From the NCBI GenBank assembly GCA_046543225.1, contig JBKGZW010000017.1:1-27155 (forward strand): 27,155 nt of DNA. The letters are read 5' to 3'. This DNA is from SKKL01 sp046543225. Its GTDB lineage: Bacteria > Actinomycetota > Acidimicrobiia > Acidimicrobiales > SKKL01. Each line of letters begins with the position of its first letter. The first letter of the stretch is position 1. The notes under the pieces were generated by a model, which saw nothing but the letters and a program-made list of their open reading frames with translations, was not told the DNA's origin and made no database searches. Positions 22,392 through 27,155 of the stretch are shown here, in pieces. A program made the position numbers and the translations under genes.

Positions 22392-22416
22392 CTACCCTGA
22401 GGGTTCGGGGTTCAAC
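22392..22416 (-). promoter_or_regulatory. SigF-like promoter of the Ku-LigD operon
   Basis: Minus strand GTTG (22416-22413), 15-base spacer, GGGTAG (22397-22392): one mismatch to GTTT-N15-17-GGGTA. Transcription would begin near 22385, about 48 bases before the Ku ATG. Confidence 0.65.
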
Positions 22417-22470
22417 ACCTTACTGTCGGCACGACTGCATAGGCATTGAGCGATCGGGTAGGGCGCGACC

Positions 22471-22683
22471 ATGACTGCTGCAACGGTTCCCTCACCCACC
22501 CCACAACCAGCACCCCCGCCGGTCGATCCCCCACCGACGCGGCCACCGCCACCGGTGGAGCCGCCGCCGACGCGCCCACCGCCACCGGTGGAGCCGCCAC
22601 CTGACCCGGGGCCCGAGCCGCCGACCCCAGGGCCGGGTCAGCCCGATCCCAACCCGCCCATCCCCGATCCCTCGCCGGTGTGA
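22471..22683 (+). CDS. Proline-rich small protein, 70 aa
   Basis: The frame from ATG at 22471 encodes MTAATVPSPTPQPAPPPVDP followed by repeats of PPPTRPPPPVE and a tail PDPGPEPPTPGPGQPDPNPP. More than half the residues are Pro. It has no hydrophobic or charged core and would form a stiff extended chain; there is no signal peptide. GGTAGGG 9 bases before the ATG could serve as ribosome site. The gene sits between Ku and the zinc-ribbon gene, divergent from Ku. Real coding is plausible because the repeated unit is kept in frame with varied third positions (CCA/CCG, CGG/CGC), but such GC-rich tracts can also arise by chance. Confidence 0.45.
   Translation: MTAATVPSPTPQPAPPPVDPPPTRPPPPVEPPPTRPPPPVEPPPDPGPEPPTPGPGQPDPNPPIPDPSPV
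22528..22593 (+). repeat. Two tandem 33-base units coding PPPTRPPPPVE
   Basis: Units 22528-22560 and 22561-22593 differ only at a few third-codon positions. They lie within the proline-rich frame and keep its phase. Confidence 0.75.
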
Positions 22684-22710
22684 GCGCCCCGTCGCCAACC
22701 ATGCCTGCGG

Positions 22711-22736
22711 GTTTGGCCGGTCACCGCCGGGGGTAC
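22711..22736 (+). promoter_or_regulatory. SigF-type promoter of the zinc-ribbon/HATPase operon
   Basis: GTTT (22711-22714), 16-base spacer, GGGTAC (22731-22736). It matches GTTT-N15-17-GGGTA; transcription would begin near 22743, about 42 bases before the ATG at 22785. Confidence 0.78.
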
Positions 22737-22784
22737 CTAGGGATCATCCGAGAGCAACCCCGAACGAACGCCGAGGACGAAGCG

Positions 22785-23168
22785 ATGTCGGACGGTGACC
22801 CGCAGGGCACGGCGCCCGGTTCCGGGCGGGACCCGATGGACACTCCGCTGCTGGCGGTGCTGCGCCGGTACGAAGAGGACGGCTACACCCAGCAGTTCGA
22901 CAGCCGCGAGGGCGCGGTCGTCCACTGCTTCAGCTGCGGACAGGACTTCGCGGCTGAAGACTGCCGCCACGGGCCGGTGCGCCGACTCGAAGGGGCGTCG
23001 GACCCCGCCGACATGCTGGCCGTCGTCCCGGTCCGGTGTCCCGGCTGCGGGGCGCTGGGTGTCGTGGTGGCCAACTACGGCCCCGAGTCCACCCTCGCCG
23101 ATGCCGAGGTGCTGGCGGCACTCGACCGAGCGCCGCCGAACAGCAGCGCAGACGGGGCGGTCGGGTGA
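22785..23168 (+). CDS. Zinc-ribbon protein of unknown function, 127 aa
   Basis: From ATG at 22785, after GAGGA at 8 bases, the protein has a short disordered lead, a helix DTPLLAVLRRYEEDGYTQQF (19-38), then a four-cysteine metal site CFSC (48-51) and CPGC (85-88) with an extra Cys60 and His62 between them. Between the knuckles is VRRLEGASDPADMLAVVPVR, and after them GALGVVVANYGPESTLADAE. This is a structural zinc ribbon; I recall similar conserved hypothetical proteins in actinobacteria but no function. It is the first gene of a unit with an RsbW-type ATPase, under a SigF-type promoter, so a role in stress signalling or redox sensing through the cysteines is possible. Confidence 0.78.
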   Translation: MSDGDPQGTAPGSGRDPMDTPLLAVLRRYEEDGYTQQFDSREGAVVHCFSCGQDFAAEDCRHGPVRRLEGASDPADMLAVVPVRCPGCGALGVVVANYGPESTLADAEVLAALDRAPPNSSADGAVG

Positions 23169-23278
23169 ATGCGACGACGCCAGCGCGGCCCCAAGGGGGC
23201 AAGCCTCGTCTCCCGTCGGGGCTTCGGTTCCCCTTCGCGGGGTCGGAGGTCCGGTTCCCGTTCACGAGGCGGCATCCG

Positions 23279-23701
23279 ATGGCGGTGAGGTTCGACCGAC
23301 CGCTCGAGGTCAGGCTGCCGGCCTCGGTCGACGCGGTGCCGACCGCCCGCCACCGGGTGAGCCGGTGGCTGGCGCAGGCCAAGACCGACCGGGTGGTCAA
23401 CGACGAGCTGGCGCTGGTGGTGACCGAGCTGGTCACCAACGCTGTCGAGGCGTCGCCGGGACCCGACGCCACCATCGAGATCCACGGGCACTTCGACCGT
23501 GGCCCGTCCGTGGTGCTGCAGGTGAGCGACCACGGCCGTGGCTTCAGCCTCGGCCACTCCCCCGAGCTCCCCGCCGTCCGCGCCGTGCGGGGGCGTGGGC
23601 TCCCCATCGTCGATGCCTTGACCGACCACCTCGTCGTCGAACGCCAGGGCGAGACCACCGTGGTCGAGATCACCCGCAACCTCGGCGACACCGACCGCTG
23701 A
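23279..23701 (+). CDS. ATP-binding protein of RsbW/SpoIIAB type (HATPase_c_2)
   Basis: The 140-residue protein keeps all ATP-site boxes: N box VVTELVTNAVEAS with Glu50 and Asn54, G1 box VSDHGRGF with Asp84 and Gly86, and G2 box RGRGLPIVDALTDHLVVE. It is therefore an intact serine kinase/anti-sigma-type ATPase, in contrast with the degenerate RsbW-like protein next to sigF. It could phosphorylate the STAS protein or another antagonist. ATG at 23279 begins at the domain edge with GAGGC upstream; a GTG at 23165 overlapping the stop of the zinc-ribbon gene (GTGA) would add 38 residues and is a serious alternative. Either way it is cotranscribed with the zinc-ribbon gene from the SigF-type promoter, and a hairpin terminator follows. 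Confidence 0.85.
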   Translation: MAVRFDRPLEVRLPASVDAVPTARHRVSRWLAQAKTDRVVNDELALVVTELVTNAVEASPGPDATIEIHGHFDRGPSVVLQVSDHGRGFSLGHSPELPAVRAVRGRGLPIVDALTDHLVVERQGETTVVEITRNLGDTDR

Positions 23702-23722
23702 CGACGGCTGTCGTCACACGAC

Positions 23723-23757
23723 CCGTGGCCCCCGGCTCCGCCCGCCGGGGGTCACGG
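23723..23757 (+). terminator. Hairpin terminator after the HATPase gene
   Basis: CCGTGGCCCCCGG and CCGGGGGTCACGG pair over 13 positions with one G-U pair around a nine-base loop, 21 bases after the stop. No T tract follows. Confidence 0.75.
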
Positions 23758-23872
23758 ACCGTTCGCTCCGAGCCCTTTGCCAGCAGAGTCGGCTGCCGAC
23801 CATGCGGGCAGGAGGAGCCAGCACATCGCTACGATAGGTAGTGCGGTGCAATGAGATGTGACAAGAGGAACG

Positions 23873-24271
23873 ATGACCGAGCGTCGTATGGGGGAGAGGG
23901 TGTCCCCAACCGACCTGACCGTTCTGTGGTGTCCGCCCGGCACGAAGGTTGGTGCCCGCAGAGCGAGCAAGCAGCCGCTGGTCGCCCGCGTCCTCGACAT
24001 CTCCCAGACCGGTGCCCAGGTGGTCGCCCAGGCCGACGACCGCATCAAGCGGGGCAGCCACCTCGTGGTGGTCTTGGCCGATGTTCCCTGCGATGTGCGG
24101 GTCCGGTGGCAGCGGCCGACCAACGTCGACGAGGTCCTCGCCTACGGCATCGAGTTCCTGCGTCCCTCCCCCGAGTTCGCCCAGGCGATCGTCGACGTGT
24201 TCCGCGAGTGCTACCGCCGCGACGGGCTGGAACTGCGCCCGCCACCGACCGCGCGCCAGTACGGCATGTGA
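23873..24271 (+). CDS. PilZ-domain c-di-GMP receptor
   Basis: The 132-residue protein is a single PilZ domain. The c-di-GMP-binding RxxxR is at the very start (ERRMGERV, residues 3-10) and the second motif DISQTG (42-47, DxSxxG) follows ARVL. The rest forms the barrel: HLVVVLADVPCDVRVRWQRP, then LAYGIEFLRPSPEFAQAIVD. With both motifs intact it should bind the c-di-GMP made by cyclases such as the one encoded at 15564. No output domain is fused, so it acts by protein contact. ATG at 23873 has AAGAGGAA right before it; a GTG at 23858 is an alternative. A -10-like TACGAT is at 23829. It stands alone before tRNA-Arg. Confidence 0.92.
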   Translation: MTERRMGERVSPTDLTVLWCPPGTKVGARRASKQPLVARVLDISQTGAQVVAQADDRIKRGSHLVVVLADVPCDVRVRWQRPTNVDEVLAYGIEFLRPSPEFAQAIVDVFRECYRRDGLELRPPPTARQYGM

Positions 24272-24322
24272 CCCGAGCCCGTTGTCGGTGGGCGCCTGCC
24301 ATGTCCTACACTGCCTGTTCCT

Positions 24323-24399
24323 GCGCTCGTAGCTCAGCTGGATAGAGCATCTGACTACGGATCAGAAGGTCGGGGGTTCGAATCCCTCCGAGCGCGCCA
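24323..24399 (+). tRNA. tRNA-Arg (anticodon ACG)
   Basis: The acceptor stem GCGCTCG pairs with CGAGCGC, discriminator G, and CCA is encoded (24397-24399). The anticodon arm TCTGA-CTACGGA-TCAGA gives ACG, to be read as ICG for CGU/CGC/CGA. The T arm GGGGG-TTCGAAT-CCCTC has one G-U style irregularity. A -10-like TACACT lies 11 bases upstream. The integrase gene starts 110 bases downstream, so this tRNA 3' end is a likely attachment site. Confidence 0.97.
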
Positions 24400-24416
24400 C
24401 CTACGTCCAGGTCATC

Positions 24417-24509
24417 GGGTCCGATAGCCTGGGCGTCGCATCGGTTCGGACCCCTCTTGGCAATCCGTCGGCAATCCCGGCGGGTCACTGCACGAGGGAG
24501 GGGTCCGAA
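24417..24509. repeat. Iterated TTCGGACCC sites between tRNA-Arg and integrase
   Basis: The sites are GGGTCCGA (24417-24424), TTCGGACCCCTC (24445-24456) and its exact complement GAGGGGTCCGAA (24498-24509), giving a perfect 12-base inverted repeat around a 41-base centre. A further TTCGGACCC is at 25828-25836 beyond the integrase. They bracket the integrase promoter and touch its ATG, as expected for arm-type integrase sites or an operator. Confidence 0.6.
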
Positions 24510-25661
24510 TGCGAGGCCACCTGCAACACCGAGGCGAAACCACCTGGCGGGTGAAGGTGTACCTGGGTCGCTCTGCCGACGGTCGCAAGCGATACCTGGA
24601 GCGAACGGTCCACGGCAGCCGCGAGAGGCCGAGCGTGAGATGTCCCGACTGGTCGTCGAGGTCGACGAAGGCCGACACGCTGCTGCCGCTCCGATGACGG
24701 TCGACGCGCTGCTCGATCGTTGGCTAGAGGTGAAGCGATCCAGCGTGGCGCCTCGGACCATTGAGATGCTACGAGTGGATCGCCACCAAGTACCTCCGGG
24801 TACCTCCGGCCTCGGCTCGGCGAGCGGAAGGTAGCGGCGGTGAGGGCGATGGACCTGGACGAGGTCTATGCCGAGCTGTTCGGCTCGGGCCTGTCGGCTC
24901 GCACGGTGCGGATCTGTCACACCGTGGTGCGCCAGTCTTTCGAGCAAGCTCGCAAGTGGGGCCTCATCGCTCGGTCGCCGGCGGTCGACGCCACGCCGCC
25001 GCGGAGTGCTCGGCGCGAGGTGATCCCTCCGTCGCTCGACGGGGTAGTCCTGCTGCTCGACGCTGCCTACGAGGCCGACTCGGCGTTCGCCACCTCGCTG
25101 TGGGTGCTGGCGGCGACGGGCTGTCGGCGCGGTGAGATGTGCGCCCTTCGCTGGACCGACATCGACCTCGAGCGGGGCGAGCTGTCGCTCCAGCGGGCGG
25201 TGACCCAGGTCGGTGGCGAGCTGCGGGAGGCGGACACCAAGACCCACCAGAGCCGCCGCCTCGCCCTCGACGAGGCAACCGTGGGATTGCTGAGCCAGCA
25301 CCGCCTACGGCAGCGAGAGCAAGCCTTGGCGCTCGGCATGCGCCTCGCTGACGACGCCCTGTTGTTCGCCAACGTCGAGGGCGGGCCGTGGCGACCCCAC
25401 GTGTGCACCAAGCGCTTCACCCGGTTGCGAGCACGACTCGGCCTCGATCACGTGCGTCTGCATGACCTGCGGCACTTCGTCGCTTCCGTGCTCATCGACG
25501 GAGGCATTCCGATCTCGACGGTCAGCACCCGTCTCGGTCACGGCCAGATGTCCACGACGCTGGACTTCTACACCCACGCTATCCCGGCGAGCGACCAAGC
25601 AACCGCCGCGTACCTCGGGACCCTCCTCGCCGGGCCAGGCGCCTCTCGGAACGCTCGCTGA
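24509..25661 (+). pseudogene. Tyrosine recombinase (phage-type integrase), frameshifted
   Basis: The protein is spread over three frames. It starts MRGHLQHRGETTWRVKVYLG and RYLERTVHGSRE (frame 2), continues as REAEREMSRLVVEVDEGRH and TVDALLDRWLEVKRSSVAPR (frame 1), briefly YEWIATKYLR (frame 2), then GERKVAAVRAMDLDEVYAEL (frame 3) to the end. Breaks lie near 24620-24635, 24762-24770 and 24800-24815. The C-terminal catalytic part (from ATG 24849 or GTG 24840) is intact and has all active residues: Arg in GCRRGEMCALRW, Lys region DTKTHQSRRL, HDLRHF, LGHGQ and the tyrosine of FYTH. The N-terminal SAM-like and arm-binding parts are lost unless frameshifting occurs. Likely a decayed integrase of an element inserted at tRNA-Arg. 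Confidence 0.85.
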
Positions 25662-25714
25662 CCCCGCCACCCACCGTTGTCGCCCGAACAGCAGGTCTGG
25701 CGCGCACACATTTG

Positions 25715-25737
25715 CAGGTTTCCCTATGGGAAACCTG
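25715..25737. promoter_or_regulatory. Perfect palindrome before the excisionase-like gene
   Basis: CAGGTTTCCC-TAT-GGGAAACCTG is a 10-3-10 inverted repeat in an AT-richer stretch 53 bases after the integrase stop. It is followed by -10-like TATATC (25757). It could be a repressor operator of the HTH gene, or an integrase terminator without a T tract. Confidence 0.55.
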
Positions 25738-25855
25738 TTGCCTATCCGGTTGGCCTATATCCCGGTCACCCACGGTGATGGACTGGGCGGACTGACATGG
25801 CTGGACGGTGCGGATTCCTGCGCGGGATTCGGACCCGATCGCGGCCTACTCATAC

Positions 25856-26146
25856 ATGAGCAATGATCGCCCTCTCACCATCACCGTCGAGCAGGCCGCC
25901 CAGGTCCTCGGCATCGGCCGCTCCACCGCCTACGAGCTCGTCCACAGCGGTGACCTCAAGTGCATCCGCCTCCGACGCCGCATCGTCGTCCCCGTCGCAC
26001 ATCTCGCCAAGTCCCTTGGGGTGGACCACGACGCCGTCTGGACCGCGCTCGCCGCGCCACCAAGACCCTCCGAGCGCACCGAGGTGAGAACCGCGAGGAG
26101 CTGGCGGCAGCAGACGAGGACGGTCGAGATCCCGACACTGTTCTGA
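25856..26146 (+). CDS. Excisionase-like helix-turn-helix protein
   Basis: The 96-residue protein has a MerR/excisionase-family DNA-binding fold: LTITVEQAAQVLGIGRSTAY, then ELVHSGDLKCIRLRRRIVVP and VAHLAKSLGV, with the wing residues KCIRLRRR. This type is found as excisionase or small regulator in actinobacterial integrative elements. ATG at 25856 has no clear ribosome site; a GTG at 25808 in frame is possible. The C-terminal 35 residues (PSERTEVRTARSWRQQTRTV) are basic and likely disordered. The gene lies downstream of the integrase, not upstream, and is preceded by a palindrome and a TTCGGACCC site. It converges on the helicase gene, with 34 bases between stops. Confidence 0.8.
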   Translation: MSNDRPLTITVEQAAQVLGIGRSTAYELVHSGDLKCIRLRRRIVVPVAHLAKSLGVDHDAVWTALAAPPRPSERTEVRTARSWRQQTRTVEIPTLF

Positions 26147-26180
26147 GGCCGACTCTCGTGGGACCTGTTCGGACTCACCA

Positions 26181-27155
26181 TCACCCGAGGGCGGCGCCTA
26201 CCAACGCTAGGAATCGTGACGGCTCGGTCTGGCGGGATCCGTAGCGGGTCCGTCGATGCTGGGCCCGTGAGAGGAGCAGCATGCGAGTAGGCCTCGAGGC
26301 CGCTACGTAGAACGCTCTGAGTTCGGATTCCAGGCCCTCGGGATTATCGACGTTGCGGAAGTCCGGGAGCTGGCCATCGTTGAGCCCCACCACAGCTACC
26401 GCTCGGAACTCCCGACCCTGCGCCTTGTGGATCGTCATCAGCCGTACGCCGTCGGTGAGGTCGGTGCTGCGCTGCACCCTGCTGATGTGAATCCGAAACC
26501 CGGCCCATGATCGGTCCGCAACGTCAGTGCGTCGGCAGTAGTCCTCCCAAGCGCCGGCGATCTGCTGTCGATCGGCTTCCCACTCAGCCGCCCGAGCGTC
26601 GCTATCGTCGATTTTGATCGCTGAGATGCCGTCGATCACCGCCTGCGGCGAACCTCGGCCGACGACTTCGGCAAGCGACGGCCACGGTTCATCCATGGCC
26701 TCCATAGCACCGAGCACCGCGGGGATATCGGTCAGATTGCGACCGCTTGCCTCCAACAACCCGGCGAGAACACGGCGGGGGACGAAGTCATCCCCGACGT
26801 ACCACGTCATTAGGGCGACAAGAGCTGAGCCGAATGGGCTCGTCACCCAGTCCTCGGGACGGATCGCCATCGCGGATGGAATGTCGAGGCGCTCTAGGGC
26901 ATCGCCTACCCCGCGAAGGGTCGCGGCAGACCGCCCCAGAACTGCAATGTCCTCCGCCACAACGTGGGCGTCCTCGTCACTGGCAAGCGACTCGGGATCC
27001 AGGCCGTGCTCCAGCAGCGCGGCAACCCAAGTCGCTATCTTCTCACCCTCGGCCGACTCATTGGTAGCCGTCGTGATACCAACCCAGCCAGGCGCCGCGT
27101 GGTCGACATCAAGGCTCTCCTTCGACTGACCTAGCTCCTCGCCGATCGCATCGAC
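26181..27155 (-). CDS. UvrD/PcrA-type helicase, C-terminal part, gene runs off the window
   Basis: The frame is open to the window end without a stop, so at least 324 C-terminal residues are visible and the 5' end is beyond 27155. The visible part starts with GQSKESLDVDHAAPGWVGIT and has EDIAVLGRSAATLRGVGDAL (UvrD motif IV neighbourhood), RLMTIHKAQGREFRAVAVVG (motif V), GQLPDF and SELRAFYVAASRPTRMLLLS (motif VI). The Walker A and DEAD-like box must lie upstream. It is a superfamily 1A DNA helicase. Codon use is looser and GC lower than in the chromosomal genes before tRNA-Arg, consistent with transferred DNA. UvrD-like helicases in such places are often partners in anti-phage systems such as Gabija (GajB), but nothing visible here proves that. 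Confidence 0.85.
   Translation of the reverse strand, partial: VDAIGEELGQSKESLDVDHAAPGWVGITTATNESAEGEKIATWVAALLEHGLDPESLASDEDAHVVAEDIAVLGRSAATLRGVGDALERLDIPSAMAIRPEDWVTSPFGSALVALMTWYVGDDFVPRRVLAGLLEASGRNLTDIPAVLGAMEAMDEPWPSLAEVVGRGSPQAVIDGISAIKIDDSDARAAEWEADRQQIAGAWEDYCRRTDVADRSWAGFRIHISRVQRSTDLTDGVRLMTIHKAQGREFRAVAVVGLNDGQLPDFRNVDNPEGLESELRAFYVAASRPTRMLLLSRAQHRRTRYGSRQTEPSRFLALVGAALG

Noticed and set aside
22456..22461. GGGTAG before the proline-rich gene as a SigF promoter
   Set aside because: The -35 positions read GCAT/TGCA/CTGC, not GTTT.
22528..22593. Short CRISPR-like repeat
   Set aside because: Only two adjacent units without spacers, coding in frame; no cas genes in the window.
25823..25837. 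tRNA T-arm-like CGGGATTCGGACCCG as a second tRNA or attachment copy
   Set aside because: No acceptor, D or anticodon arm around it, and no match to the tRNA-Arg 3' end; better explained as another TTCGGACCC site.
24323..27155. Right attachment repeat of the integrated element
   Set aside because: I searched for a second copy of the tRNA-Arg 3' end downstream and found none, so the far border must be beyond the window or lost.

Overview
The window is high-GC, gene-dense DNA with frequent GTG starts, GTGA stop/start overlaps, -10 boxes of the TAnnnT type placed very close to start codons, an RsbV/RsbW/SigF stress module and a Ku/LigD repair pair. This points to an actinobacterium. The gene mix fits the deep-branching Acidimicrobiia, but that placement is an inference from style and not a measurement.

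Layout. (1) 1-4800 is a small catabolic block: the end of an aldehyde dehydrogenase, a short HelD-like helicase, then a class III aminotransferase divergent from a DUF3830 protein across a palindromic GntR-like operator, then an Asp/Glu racemase-type protein. (2) 4863-8923 carries a GH1 beta-glucosidase, two unrecognised proteins, a lysozyme-fold lipoprotein with a long leader, and a coiled-coil protein. (3) 9007-13305 holds an MBL-fold hydrolase, LarC and LarB (nickel-pincer cofactor synthesis), prephenate dehydratase on an apparently leaderless mRNA, and a MauE-like membrane protein. (4) 13342-13559 has two serine tRNAs and a strong terminator. (5) 13751-17620 is a signalling block: a degenerate receiver protein, a PAS-GAF-PAS-GGDEF diguanylate cyclase translationally coupled to a solute-binding lipoprotein, and a tiny membrane protein. 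(6) 17755-23701 is a general stress block: STAS antagonist, RsbW-like anti-sigma factor, SigF-type sigma factor, glycine-zipper stress protein, LigD polymerase, Ku, a proline-rich peptide, a zinc-ribbon protein and a second ATPase of RsbW type. (7) A PilZ protein follows, giving a c-di-GMP reader in the same window as a c-di-GMP synthase.

The strongest pattern is in block 6. Four elements of the form GTTT(or GTTG)-N15/16-GGGTA, the SigF/SigB promoter consensus of actinobacteria, lie upstream of four transcription units around the sigF gene: the small acidic protein, the glycine-zipper protein, the Ku-LigD operon, and the zinc-ribbon/HATPase operon. The block therefore looks like a sigma factor together with its own local regulon, with NHEJ repair inside it.

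From tRNA-Arg(ACG) at 24323 onwards the sequence is accessory. It contains a frameshifted tyrosine integrase reading away from the tRNA, repeated TTCGGACCC sites around it, an excisionase-like HTH protein and the 3' part of a UvrD-type helicase gene that runs off the window end. This looks like one end of an integrated element, possibly a defence island whose main content lies beyond 27155.
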